DNA of 64,000 nt from positions 868,001-932,000 of the forward strand of contig JANCIK010000010.1 of assembly GCA_028532985.1 (NCBI GenBank). Direction: 5' to 3'. Within the stretch, counting starts at the first letter, position 1. Each line of letters starts with the position of its first letter. The DNA comes from Stropharia rugosoannulata (taxonomy: Eukaryota > Basidiomycota > Agaricomycetes > Agaricales > Strophariaceae). This document shows, one piece after another, positions 11,164 through 22,736 of this stretch. Position numbers and translations under genes: made by a program. Below the pieces are notes generated by a model. The model did not search any database and was not told the origin of the DNA. It was given only the letters and a program-made list of their open reading frames with translations.

Positions 11164-13419
11164 ATGTTTGTGCAGATGTCCCAAAGGCTCGAGGTCGAGG
11201 GAATCCTCGACAACATTCTGCAGAAGACGAACGACATACATGAGGATATGAAAGAGGTAAAGGCGAAGGTCAACAAACTCGTGGAACTTCTACAGCCCCA
11301 CACATCCCCATACACCATTGGTCGACAAGATCTGCCACCTCTGTCCAAGATATTCTATGGTCGTGATACCGATGTCTCCAGTATTCTTGATCTTTTCTCA
11401 ACCGACGGTGGGTCTCGAGTATGTATTACTGCATCTGGTGGAATGGGTAAAACGACACTAGCACTCGCCGTAATCCACCATTCTTCCATCTGCGATATGT
11501 TTGGACGCTATCGTTTCTGGGTCCCGTGTATAAATGCAACAACAGCAGATGCCTTCCGCCGACTGCTGTACATCCAGCGTTCAATTACAGCTGAAACATT
11601 TGACAGCCTCGACATTCTCATAGACGAGCTGAAGGCTACAGAGGATAAACGGCTCATCCTTTTGGATAACTTCGAAACCCCGTGGCAGTCCAGTGGAGAA
11701 GGAAATAAAATTCATGACATCTTGATCAGGATCGCGCAAATTCCTCATGTTTCGCTTTTAGTCACGATGACCTCCGCATTTCCACCCACTCGTCACATCA
11801 ACTGGAAGCACCATCATCTCTCCCACCTAGATGCTACGGCTGCTCGTAAGGCCTTCTTAGCAGAGTGTCCAACCTCAGATCTGAGTGGCGTCGATAAACT
11901 CACGCACGTTGTTGGATACGTTCCATTGGCCATTAATCTTATGGCGCGCACTGGTCAAGAATCATATCTGCCAACAGAATCTCTTCTAAAGGAATGGAAA
12001 TCAAGTGGAACAGGCATGCTAAACGGCCTGAACGACCGTATTCAACGATCCATAGACCTGATTCGCGCAAATGACACCAGAGGCGACTCAGCACTAAAAC
12101 TCCTCGCTATCCTGTCGACGCTGCCCCTCGGGACAACAATCAAGAATTTAGAATCAGTGTGGGCCACCGTAATATCGTCATTGTCCGGTGCTCTTAGTGA
12201 TTTGCGCCGCACAGCGCTTGTAGAATGCGACGATGGAGAGTCTAGCCGTGTCTACATTATTCCGACTATTCAAGCATACATGAAGCAACATGGGCTCATA
12301 CCAAAGGATGTTCAAATACACGTACGACGTGCTTGTCAAGAATTTGTGCTCGTACACAAATTCTACACTGGTGACGAACCTGATTACAGAACAAGAGTGA
12401 CATCGCTTTCCGAGGAACACAACAACATAGAGGTTCTTTTGTTGCAGGATGATGTCGAAGACGACCAGGAACGTCTGCGGCGCGCCGAGGCACTCGTAGC
12501 GTTTTGTTTCTATTTACGCGACGTCAAACCGAGTATCACAATTGCTCAGATGGTGCTAGAAGCTGCGGAAGGCACAAAGAGCCGTCGCTGCATAGCTGAA
12601 GCACACGAAGTTCTTGCGGATATGTACGACATAGCTGATCAGTTCGACACAAGCTATCATCATTATGAGAAAGCCCATGAGCACTTCATTGATATAGAAG
12701 ACTTTGCGCGGGCAGGCGAGTGCACCTATAGCATGATGACTTGCTCCATGATTTCAGGCGGCTCTTTAGCACCAGGACTGACAGTCAAATCACTCGCTGA
12801 TCAAGCACAGGCCGAGCTATCCCATGACCAGGGTGATGAATACAGTATGGCTCGTGCCATGCTAGTACGTGCAGAATATTTTTGGTATACCAGAAAATGG
12901 GACGACGCTCGAACAACATTAACCAAAGTATTGGATGTACTCAAGATGTTGGGGTGTCCGACCAACACTGTTCGTTGTCTCCGGCTATTGGCTAGGACAG
13001 AGGCAATAAACGGATACTACAAACTCGCACTTGACCTATGTTGCGAAGCACTGGAAATTACAGAACGGCATGGTCTCAGCGCTGCATTGACTGGCTCAAT
13101 TTTACACCTACAGTCATCGTACTTGATAGTCCTGGAGCGCTATGACGAGGCTGAACATGCTGTTCAAAAGTCTCTCAAATTTGCACAAATTCAAGGCTCA
13201 TTCCTGAGCATTGCACATGTTCTGGACAAGCTTGCCTATATCTCTACCAAACAAGGGGATATAGACCAAGCAATTCAATTCTACACCGAGGCGAAGGTAC
13301 ATTTCAGCAAGGTGCAATCACAATCAAATGGAGAAGAGGAAAAGCAGAGATGTGAATGGAATGTTCAAATGCTAGCTAGTGGTTACCTTAATGATATTGA
13401 AGAGCCCATCCGCTATTAG
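11164..13419 (+). CDS. NLR-type NB-ARC protein with TPR repeats
   Basis: A 751-residue single-exon protein of the STAND class, expected to act as an ATP-switched sensor in non-self recognition or programmed cell death. Residues 8-45 look like a short coiled coil. The NB-ARC part follows: FYGRD (about 64-68), Walker A SGGMGKTT (91-98), Walker B RLILLDNF (163-170), a sensor-like LLVTMTS (198-204) and a GLPL-like VGYVPLAIN (250-258). From about 430 to the end there are helical tetratricopeptide-like repeats (YHHYEKAHEHF, ALDLCCEALEI, AIQFYTEAKVHF). No N-terminal effector domain is visible, so either the protein is a short form or an upstream exon is missing; none is obvious before ATG 11164. A related 3' fragment lies inverted at 26673-27340. 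Substrate or ligand cannot be told. Confidence 0.9.
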   Translation: MFVQMSQRLEVEGILDNILQKTNDIHEDMKEVKAKVNKLVELLQPHTSPYTIGRQDLPPLSKIFYGRDTDVSSILDLFSTDGGSRVCITASGGMGKTTLALAVIHHSSICDMFGRYRFWVPCINATTADAFRRLLYIQRSITAETFDSLDILIDELKATEDKRLILLDNFETPWQSSGEGNKIHDILIRIAQIPHVSLLVTMTSAFPPTRHINWKHHHLSHLDATAARKAFLAECPTSDLSGVDKLTHVVGYVPLAINLMARTGQESYLPTESLLKEWKSSGTGMLNGLNDRIQRSIDLIRANDTRGDSALKLLAILSTLPLGTTIKNLESVWATVISSLSGALSDLRRTALVECDDGESSRVYIIPTIQAYMKQHGLIPKDVQIHVRRACQEFVLVHKFYTGDEPDYRTRVTSLSEEHNNIEVLLLQDDVEDDQERLRRAEALVAFCFYLRDVKPSITIAQMVLEAAEGTKSRRCIAEAHEVLADMYDIADQFDTSYHHYEKAHEHFIDIEDFARAGECTYSMMTCSMISGGSLAPGLTVKSLADQAQAELSHDQGDEYSMARAMLVRAEYFWYTRKWDDARTTLTKVLDVLKMLGCPTNTVRCLRLLARTEAINGYYKLALDLCCEALEITERHGLSAALTGSILHLQSSYLIVLERYDEAEHAVQKSLKFAQIQGSFLSIAHVLDKLAYISTKQGDIDQAIQFYTEAKVHFSKVQSQSNGEEEKQRCEWNVQMLASGYLNDIEEPIRY

Positions 13420-13889
13420 CTTTTTTCGTTCATGTATGTATCAATTAACCTCTTTTTAGGCAACCAGTCATCAAAAATTGGCGGTTTACGTCATCCTGAA
13501 GACATCATAAATTGCTAGCTGAACTTTATACTATGACTTTCTGTTATTATCATTGTTGCATAACATTCAGAAAGCTTTCAGATGGAAAAATTATGTACAC
13601 CATATAGAACCGGCCACTTCTACACATCTTTCATGGCCGGTTGTTTGATCTCGTTGAATATACAATTATTGAGTAAATTAGGTCTACCATGTACCATGAT
13701 TAGCTCAAAACCACAGGCGCAATTACGGAAACGGCAGCATTTAATAACAGCACCATCCACTGCTCAATACCCGGACTGTCAACACTACATACTTGCGCAC
13801 GTGTACATAACAATTTCCTACCTCCCGTCACGCCCTGCGTTTCTGTCGCTCCTGCCTTGGCCTGCTACACTCCCAGGTAAGTAAATCAC
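13420..13889. other. Downstream region of NLR, no gene seen
   Basis: Low-complexity AT-rich sequence. A perfect 9-bp inverted repeat AACCGGCCA ... TGGCCGGTT (13608-13616 and 13634-13642) could form a hairpin in the 3' region of the NLR transcript. No supportable coding frame. Confidence 0.45.
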
Positions 13890-16080
13890 AGCCTCGGGGC
13901 CCACCGTACGCCATTTCCCCCGTTCCCATTAGTAATGTTCGCTGTGTGGGTTTATCACCAAATCAGAATACGCGCGGCCAGGGCTCAATGACGGGGAGCC
14001 CGAGGTACAGGGGGACTAAACATCGGTTAACTCAGAGAGCGTAGACGGATTAGAGCCGCTCAAATCGTGTCCAGGCGGGCAGGCATGTATAGACATACGC
14101 ATGTCGGAGAATATGTAGACAAATGAAATGAACGAGAAATAGGGAGGCCTGACCACGAGGCAAAGCGGCTACCCAGCCAATCTAACCAAGGGAACATGGA
14201 TGCGACACCCAGAGCGCGCCACAAATCTCACGTCAGTGTCGCGTCTTCACGAGGAGGGCGAGGGGACGGCGGAGACCTGCGAGTACAAAGGATGCGTAGG
14301 TAGAGACTAGACGGGAAACGAGGACCGATGAGGGAAAATGGGGTAGATGCACTCCACTCCGTAGTTCGGGTGGTAGACGTGTGGTCCCGGAATCTATATC
14401 GGAGCAGCCTTCAGGAAACAGTGAGAGATGTGGTGGGGTATGGACGTGAAAGCGAATGCGAACTCCGATGCAGGGATAGGCGTAGGGACAAGCATGCGGA
14501 GTACTTCCATGGTAGAGCAGGGAGAACGTGGGGAAAGCGAACTTTTATGCGGACCTCGGACGCTGGCGTGGTGTGTGGGCAGTCCCGGGCTCGAGATCGT
14601 GGCGCACCTCTGGACGTGGTGAGAGGCCAGGCCGTGGCGGGGTTATGCACGCAAATGGACGGGCTTCAGGGCGAAGGCGCCAGAGTGAGTCCATGATCTC
14701 GTTTTTCTTGCTGCTCGTGGTATACCCATGTCCGGAAATCTGTAGTCAAATAACAGATAAGTGCGGGAGCCTTACTATCAGATGAAGCGGCTAACCGGGT
14801 GCGCAGGCAAAAGCCTAAGAGCGCGGTGTATACGCCAATGTCGCGCAGAAGGAGAGGAGAGCAAGGCAACGTGCAAAGATGACGTGGGTCTCCTTCACGT
14901 TTACGTGCATCCTGCGTGCATTGTGTGATCCGTGCGCGTGATGGGTAGCACGACGTGAGTTATGCAGAACTCGACTCAGAGCTGGGATACGAAAAAATTG
15001 GGATGCGGAGAGTTGACCAGGACGAGGCGCGGACACGGATTCAGAAACGGCGTAAACGGGCGCCAGTCAAGACCGGCAGGACGCACTGTACACTACAAAG
15101 TTGCGTTATCGCAGCGGGGACAGACGTCATGGCCACGAAAGCGCGACGCACATATATTTGGGTGACCAGTGTATCTTGGGCGTGGAAGGGGACGCACAGG
15201 TCGACGAGACGTAGGTACGACGCCGGGAAAGGGAAGTAGATGCTGTCCGAAGAGACACTAGAGGTTGGAGTTGCTGGGGTGGTTCTTGCGCAGCTCCAGG
15301 CTCGGGAGGGCTGTGGCGTATTTCAGGGCGAGATGAGAGGCTTGGTCGCAGCGGGGGATATGCACACGAACGGGCTGGATTGACGGCAGTGAGCGTTGGC
15401 AGAGGGGTGGTATGGACAGTGCGAGTTCATGCTCTCATTTTCTGCTGCTTGGCGTACACACATGCCTGGGAGCATCTAGACAAATAACAGGTCGGTCAAT
15501 ATAGGGACCTCACTCCGAGATGGACCGGTGACTTGAATCAAGCCAATCGAAGATGCATGAGCGAAAACCCAAGAGTGCGCTGTATATACCAGTGTCACGC
15601 CTTCATGGGGCGAAGGAGGGGAGAGCAAGGTAACGTGCAGATATGGCGGGGGGTCGATGGAGCCGAGTTGGGTGCGTCGCTAAGTAGCAGACCATTTTCC
15701 TTCGTGACTACGTGGTAGGCGTGTGGGAACAACCAAGAGCCTTGTATTCCCCAATGTCGCGCCGTCACAGGGAGAGGAGGAAGAGACGACGTACATGCAC
15801 GTCCGAGAAGAGGGGATGCAGAGTTAGAGACTAGATGTGAGACGAGGAGGTATGCAGGGAAAGGAATGGGTGGACGGTGTATGGTCTCGGACTCGGGACT
15901 GGGGCCATGCTTCAGGACGCAGTCAGAGATGCGATGGGGCGGTGTTATGGACGCTGTGAAATCAAATGCAGGGAGGGAAATAGACCCGGATGAAGAATCC
16001 TGCGATGGGCTGAGACTGGCAGAGCGAATGATGGAGGTAGTGCCAAGGTATTGAATGAAGCAGCCAGCATGACGTCTGCT
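13890..16080. repeat. Degenerate GC-rich repeat family, no gene seen
   Basis: Blocks such as GGATTCAGAAACG-GTAAA, CCAATGTCGCGC and GAGGAGAG-AAG recur in diverged form (for example near 14230, 14835, 15045, 15590 and 15755). They match parts of the direct repeats at 17741-19740 and 24611-26655 and the inverted-repeat core near 22600. Open frames here overlap on both strands and have no family signature, as expected for GC-rich non-coding DNA. Confidence 0.55.
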
Positions 16081-16359
16081 TCACCGCTTTATACATTTAT
16101 TTATCTGCCGAAGCGGTACAGAGAGAATGGGAATGAAATCTGACGTTAGTAGAGAACTAGGGTACAATGTATGCGTGCTTACCATCATGGAAGCCTACTA
16201 GGCATTCCACCGCTACCTATTAACATGCGTACTCCATCAGCGTGATTTGAGTCGCGTCCGGTCAGTGTATTGTGATTTTTTTTGGAGACATCGAGGAGAC
16301 GTCGCACTTGTGTTGTGGTGGAAGCAATGTATAAGAGGTTGGTAAGAGGGGGTTGAAAG

Positions 16360-16670
16360 CAGTGTTGGCAGTCCCACGAAAATGTGTGGGGCCCACCCCA
16401 CGAAATCCGTGGGCCCCACGTGTGTTCCCACATGGGCAAAATGTGAGCGTGGAGATTCCCACAACCGGTGAAGAGAGACACGGGTTCGTGGGATTTCATA
16501 GTGCGGCGGGCCGACTACGGGGCTTGTCCGGGCCACCCAAGGCCACCCACTAGAGGCATAAAGCGTGGGCTGACTAATTCTTGATCTCCACGCCCACACT
16601 TTTCGTGGGGTGGGCTACATGTGGGATTATGTGAGCCACACGTGGGATTCCACATGGACTGCCAACACTG
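16360..16670. mobile_element. hAT-type MITE with 8-bp target-site duplication
   Basis: The ends are CAGTGTTGGCAGTCC (16360-16374) and its exact inverse GGACTGCCAACACTG (16656-16670). Both sides are flanked by the identical 8-mer GTTGAAAG (16352-16359 and 16671-16678). An 8-bp duplication with CAGTG... termini is the signature of hAT elements. At 311 bp it codes for nothing and must be mobilised in trans. The inside is packed with CCCACG/CGTGGG and GTGGGATT subrepeats, giving strong hairpin potential. The duplication is perfect, so insertion is fairly recent. Confidence 0.88.
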
Positions 16671-16678
16671 GTTGAAAG

Positions 16679-17740
16679 GGAGAGAAGGGCGCGTATGCCG
16701 GGCCGCGCTTAATTATGTCATCAGTTGGCACCATTGAGAATTCCAAACAACGCGACGCGTGTTCTTGGCGTTCCGAGCTGGTCACTGCGTCCACGTGTCT
16801 CTATGCCCGTTCTCCTCGCTTCTTGCTTGAAACGTACCATTGTCTATGGTACACGTCCTATGTGTCGATGTTCCCTGAAGACGTGTCCCTTTATACCATA
16901 ATGCATGTTCCCCAGCACGCGGCCCTGCTCCAGAGTCAGAGTTAAATATAGAAATGGACCCGCGACTACTGTATGCTGCTTCGGAGTTGCTATCCTACCT
17001 CTCGCATATGTCCGTCGTCCACGTCGCAGGCCTCTCCCTACATCACTCTTGTCCCATAACCCTATCCCTCAGGCCTCAGTTCTAACTTTTCTCCTGTACG
17101 TGCTGACGGCTGCGCCTGCCGCTTGCTGCGAAAATATCTAGTCTCTCCCCACCTCACCATACTCACATGGCCCATCCTGCCAAGAGCAAGTCCCGTATCT
17201 CGACATGTCCCATCTGCTTGGCCGTTGCCCCGAGTCTCGCCGCCGCGTCGCGCCCGCCCCATGCTTTAGGACCCGCCCCGCCTGGTCACAGCAATTCCTT
17301 TCCTGTCTGTAGCCTTCCCCGCGTTCCAGTCTTTTTTAATGCCCAAATGGTGCGATGATGGCCCCACCGTCTCCCGCGCTGAGCATAAGCGTCTTTCCAA
17401 GGTCTTTCCTAGTTCTCTCTGTTGTCACAGACCGCACCTGTGTCCGTTCTCGCCCCGGACTCACGGTTACTTGATCTGTATTTAGTGTGGCTCTAAAGAG
17501 GTCAGAATCTCATATTCAAATCGCATTTTGTTCGAGGAAGCAATACACACTATTACTACTACCAGATGGTTCCAACTTCGAGACTCGGTAGAGAGCTTTT
17601 CTTTCCCATTCTTGACCTTTTAAATACTAATACAAAAGTATCTCGACTACGTCGGTGCATGGTTCTTGCGTAACAGACACAGACTCGAAGCCACACAGGA
17701 ATTATACGGAAGACTGCTACACACTTCCCTTGTCACTTCT
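16679..17740. other. Gene-poor stretch, nothing convincing
   Basis: Short frames (for example 17167-17358, Pro/Ala-rich) show no family signature, no splice partners and overlapping frames on the other strand. I see no gene here. Confidence 0.4.
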
Positions 17741-19740
17741 GTGGGACATTCAGGGCTTTGCCACCTCGAGCGCATGCTCTGGCTATTCTCGAACCGACCA
17801 TTTTCTCTTTAATTCATGCGTGTCTGTACCTCGTAGATATAATGTGATCTTGCTGTGATCTGCTAATTCCCCACTTTAAAGCTCTTCTAAACCTGTAGAA
17901 AACACCAGCTCGCAATAGCCTTCACTGACCATATTCCGGCCTTTGCACTGCCACACACCGACATAGACTGACTTTGGTTTATCCGTACACTGACCTTTAC
18001 ACTGCTCTTTAATGACCTATCAGTTAGGACGAAGCAAGGTCGGACATGGTCCAACAGTCAACCACCTGCGGGAGCAGAGGACGTGAATGAGCCCATTAAC
18101 TGAGCTTGTCGCTGCATCACCATGGGAGGGAGATGGACGCGAGCTGCAGATGGCCACGGGCGCAACGTCGGGTGGGAGAGCACCGGGGGGACATGCTTAC
18201 GGGGACTGTGAGGGTCGATATGGTGGTCAGCCAAGTTGGCGGGGGCAACAGTGTCGGCGTAGGCGATGACGGTGTGAGTATATGCTCGGGCCTTTAGGCA
18301 TGCACATCTCAGGGAACACGTTTTTGAATGCGGATGCGGGCCTGTCACTATTGAAAAGCAGGAGGAGCGCATACTTACTGAGCCAAAAGACCCAAAGGAA
18401 CGGAGATTACAGCTTCAATCTCAAGTCAGCAGCGCCCGCTGTACAGCCTGTACACTCCATAGTCGTGTACCTTCAGGGGGACGAGAGTAGGACGACAGTA
18501 TGGCTGCAAGGATGCGAGGGCATGTTCACGCTTTTCTCAGAGCTTGGGAACACGTAGGAAGATGACAAGAGGAGAAGCGGGTACGGATTCAGAGAAGATG
18601 TAAACGCATGTGTGCGGACTAAGGCCAACAGTATGTGCCGTACATCCGACAAAGTCGCGTTCTGCAACGGAACTCAGGAGGAGACGACCACGCGACGTGC
18701 AGACGACGATGGGATGCCTAGGTCGATGGGAAGCAGGGACGAGGCGATCAGAGCTAACCTCGCGGTGGACGTCCCGAGAGTCGTGCGTGCGCGGGCCAGT
18801 GTTCAGAATCGGGGCGTACTTCAGGACGTACGTGATGAGGAATGTGGCTGTTGCACCGGCAGGGCGTATGGGCGCGAGAGCGAACTCATATGCAGGGACA
18901 AGGCAAAAGCGAACGCAGGATCCGACTCGAGGCTGGGATTTACGCAGATGCAGATGCTGAAGCTTGACCAGAGCGAGGCACGGGTATGGATTCAGAAACG
19001 ACACCAAAAGAATGATTCAAAAACGCGGGCCAAGATCAGCAGGATGCGACACACAAGAGTCACGTTTCTGCATGGGGCATTGGGGAGATGGCCACGAGAC
19101 CACGACGTGCATTTAGTTTGGGGGACCAAATGTGCCCTGAGGATGCGTAGGCAAACGGAACGTAGGGACGAGGACGGGCGGGATGCAGATAGGCCCGTTG
19201 TACGTCCTCGGGCTTGAGCTTGAGAGCGTGGCGTACTTCAGCACGTGCGTGGTTGTGGCGAGGCGTCTGCTCGCAAATGCGAAGACGAGCTTGTACCCAG
19301 GGACCGAGGCAAAAGAGAATGCAGAGTATGTCTATGAGCTGGGAGTATAGCAAAGCGGACAGAGTGATGATGCATGTCACGGAGAGGATGGATATGAGGT
19401 CTGGCATTTGGGTAGTGGGTATATGCGTGCTTACCATGGCATCCTGCCCATGCCTACTAACTAATTGTATGCGTATTCCGCGTTCAATACATGTCTGCGT
19501 AGGAATATATCGGCAGTAGCAAAATTGGTAGTGGAAGGAGTAGAGAGAGATTCGGCCGCCGGCGACTATTAGGCCATGCCGCGCTTATGTCATTGCTTGA
19601 CACGGTCGGGCATTCCAAACAACGCCCCACCTTATCCACATACGGTGCACCAAATAATTAAAGAAAAAATGAGTTATCTTGTGGGATTCCAGAACTACAG
19701 CATTGCGTGAGTGCGTGATAAATGCGTGAGATCTTGAGAT
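17741..19740 (+). repeat. Direct repeat A, left copy (about 2.0 kb)
   Basis: Nearly identical to 24611-26655 in the same orientation, from GACATTCAGGGCTTTGCC through to the block ending near GATAAATGCGTGA. Differences are scattered substitutions and small indels. The sequence is GC-rich in the middle. Open frames in it are disrupted differently in the two copies, so they are not read as genes. The left arm of a large inverted repeat follows immediately. Confidence 0.85.
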
Positions 19741-21590
19741 TGACTCAATGGCTCACTCACGCACGCATCACGGCTTTTTCGCTTTGCCGAGCCATGTTAT
19801 ATATTTAGCTGTGAGATCAATGTGGGATACAAATAGGGAGACCAAGACGATTGGTATGGCTTTTGATTGCTCATTCGGAGCAAGAAAGAATACCAGAATA
19901 AATTACACCTTAAAATGCTTACTCGCTCCTGCAAATCACTCACAAGAACGACAACGACGATTGAAATATAGATTTGTTTTACAAAATAGCGTGCCAGTAT
20001 GTACCGCTTCAGCACGAGACCGTGACAAGCCTACTACGGGTATACTAGTTGAGAGAAACATCTTTGCACGCTCAGCTCAAATACACAACTCGGCGATACA
20101 CAGACTATCAATCGATGTTAATAGGCTGGCCTGGGACGGCAAGGACAACTTCAAGGGGCGTTCCTCCGGTCGTGTCACTCGCAATGAAAGCAGCCTGCCA
20201 CTTGCCCCTTCGCCACACGTCAGCGTTGTCTGCGGGGACCGCGAAGAAGGAACTATCGCCGCCATCGTTGTTTTTGGTGATACGGACATTGACAACCGCA
20301 CCGGAGTTGTTTGTAACGGTAACTGGGTCCATGGTTTATATGTCTGAAGGTCAAGCGAACATTACAATCTGTATACATCGTCAACAGGTAGTAGTGGTAG
20401 TACTCACTGTGATACAAGTCAATTTATCGGGTGGGGTGCACTGTGTTATGCGTGAGATGGCGTATTTTATCAGAGCAGGAGTGAAGATCGCTTACAGTTG
20501 TTCGTCGTCTGCAACACTGGATGAGGTCCTTGATGATTTTCAAGACATTTTATACATCGCAGCACACGTAAAGTTTATTATTATCTTTGCTGTTTTACGT
20601 GTTGTACCGAATAGTGGTACCTACCCGTTTGCTTCTTGGATGAATGTAGAGCCATGCCATAGAGTCACATTCTATGACTTGCCTGATGTATTCCTCATCA
20701 GGTCACATCGTTCACTTGCACCAGTAATGCGGCGGAAAGCCAGAATTTCAATGTTACTCTTCTGTCGAAGTTAGAGATCTGTAAAGGAACAAAGTATCCC
20801 CGTGTTAATCTATTGCCACAAGCTCAGGCAAGTACAAATCCTATTTGAGCAACCGTCAACGTACGTAGATGGCTAGACTACTCATTCCAGTCTGAGTTGG
20901 ACATCACCTACGTAAAAGGTTATGAAGAGAAGGGGTCGAAATGATTAACAAAACGGTTAGCTCCGGAGTCAAACAGTATCAGCACATTGCACATTGTATT
21001 CTGATCAATTCATGTATTTTTCACGGAAGCTGTTATGCGCCGAGTACTAACTGAACTGAATTGCTTGAATGAATGGAAGTATCACACTCTCTGGTCTTGT
21101 TCAATAGAACAAATAGTTCCATCGATTTTCAAATATAATTGGCGCTGCTTCTTGTTATCTGAGCATCTTCTACAGTGTTGAACTTCACGGAATTTAATAT
21201 CAAGGACCATATGATTTACTAAGACAGGGCTTTTCAACCGATTCTTTTTGTATCGATGCGAGTAAGTCCGCCGCAATACACTTTTTCTGGCAAGTGGTGA
21301 AGTGGAATATTCCAGTCTTTCATATCATGATTACGATACCCATCGCAGGATGTAGTAAGCGAACACTTTCATCGTACCAAACATTTGTTCATAAGGCAGG
21401 GGGTGCGGTCATATACTCCAAGGATCTGATTAGCATTGTGGGAAATTCACAGTTCAAAATCACTCAATAAGCTAGGTTTATATGAATGGCTTGTTAAAAC
21501 TATGTACAGTTGTCGAGCAGGGCTTGGTCTATTTGTTCGTTGCGTAGTAGACTGGGTACATGAAGACTGAAAATGTTCCACGGCGAGCGT
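19741..21590 (+). repeat. Large inverted repeat, left arm
   Basis: Reverse-complement match to about 22737-24575. The outer end starts at ACTCAATGGCTCACTCACG; the inner end fades near GGCGAGCG about 21585. The 250 bases beside the 74-codon gene (20333 onward) differ at only two positions between arms; the other side differs by a few percent and one roughly 25-base indel. The arm contains the minus-strand 74-codon gene. Confidence 0.85.
20108..20332 (-). CDS. 74-aa small protein, fast-evolving, copy 1
   Basis: A single-exon frame starting MDPVTVTNNSG and ending QPINID. Alternating polar/hydrophobic residues (VTVTNNSG, VNVRITK, LEVVLAVP) predict a compact beta-sandwich. There is no signal peptide, membrane segment or cysteine. 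The pattern NNSG...V.V...W.R..W resembles small basidiomycete proteins of unknown function; I cannot name a family. It matches copy 2 (23948-24172) at 54 of 74 residues with no length difference. Of 24 nucleotide differences by my count, 23 change an amino acid and only one (CCA/CCT) is silent, while the flanking arm is almost unchanged. That preservation of frame with replaced residues argues that this is a real gene under diversifying selection. Confidence 0.75.
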   Translation of the reverse strand: MDPVTVTNNSGAVVNVRITKNNDGGDSSFFAVPADNADVWRRGKWQAAFIASDTTGGTPLEVVLAVPGQPINID

Positions 21591-22736
21591 CCGCGGCTCT
21601 GTCTACTACAAAGTTGGCGTGACAGCGGGATGCGACCAGAGGACGCCGGCTAGACGGTGATGCACGGATATGGCAAATCATGCATCAGGCTACGCGAGCT
21701 TAAGCTTTGGGATCACAATATGCGTGAGAAATGATTTCTGCGACTGATGTAAAGAGTATAACCCCTCGAGAGAGCACAGTCAGATAGCAGACACGAGAAG
21801 ATATGGCATATTTGTACTACTCAAAATGAACGGGATGAGAGGAAAGAAGGTTCTGCGTACCAAGAGCGTTAACAATGGGCAGGACCGGAGACACTGTAGC
21901 AGCCACTACATCGCTAGCACCACGTATGAGCACTGTTTTCTATATATGGAGACCCCACCAGACATGGTACGCAAGAACAGTGGAAGCGAAGCTAGCAGTG
22001 AAAATCAACCGTGCAGTTCTGGAACGCAGACGCGGCTGTCAAATCAAATTACCAAGCATTCATTAAAGGGCCGTCATACACTTGCTGAAAATCCTAGCCA
22101 GGTGTGTGAATGGGAAGTGGGACGAAGTCATTGGTCGACTTGAACTGCGATGGAGGAATCGGCCTAGTATGGAATGGCAGCGTTATCCTGCCCCATGCCC
22201 ATTCTCAACCGGAGATTGCGACGAAATAGAAGTGTTTTTGTACAGCTGAGTCTGCTTGTGTATTGTCATGAGCGGAGATATGTGAGCATAGTCATTCTCA
22301 GAGAAACATAGAGAGAAGAAATTATGCGCCGCACAGAAAATGCGTGCCAATAATGACGCACACGACAAGGCAAGAACAATGGGATCCCAAGGAGCAGGGG
22401 CTAAGCAGGGTGTCCATGATACAGCGGTACATTGGCCCGACATAAGCGCACGCAAGACGACTTAGAGGCGCTGCATCCCTCTTCTTTCCCGCATACTGTA
22501 CTATTTTAAGTGGTTACTCCAGCCGGTGGGCATGGGACGTGTTGTTATGTGCGTCGGAAACGTGTACCAGGCAGGGGGATGCACAGACTTGACAACTAGA
22601 GAAAGCGGGTACCAATTCAGAAACGATGTAAAACAACACGGGCAAGGCCAGCGGTATGTGGCGTACGCTCCGGAGTTTCATCTCTGCAGGGGAGCCGGGG
22701 AAGATGGCCGCACGAGCAACTGTGCCGAGGGGACGC
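21591..22736. other. Spacer (core) of the inverted repeat, no gene seen
   Basis: About 1.1 kb between the arms. The right part (22545-22740) again belongs to the GC-rich repeat family (GCGGGTACC-ATTCAGAAACGATGTAAA). The frame 21826-22143 has no family signature. No gene is supported. Confidence 0.5.

Noticed and set aside
13582..13884. 100-codon frame downstream of the NLR
   Set aside because: No family pattern, no splice partners and a hairpin inside; not supported as a gene.
16185..16599. Minus-strand frames of 104 and 120 codons
   Set aside because: They lie in the hAT MITE and owe their length to its internal repeats.
18612..19217. 201-codon open frame in direct repeat A (and the 110-codon frame at 25479)
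   Set aside because: The two repeat copies differ by indels that break the frame, long frames also occur on the opposite strand, and composition follows GC-rich repeat DNA.
20049..20774. 241-codon frame on the plus strand of the left arm (mirrored at 23683-24231)
   Set aside because: It is antisense to the 74-aa gene. Its similarity between arms is explained by the DNA repeat, and it shows no domain signature.
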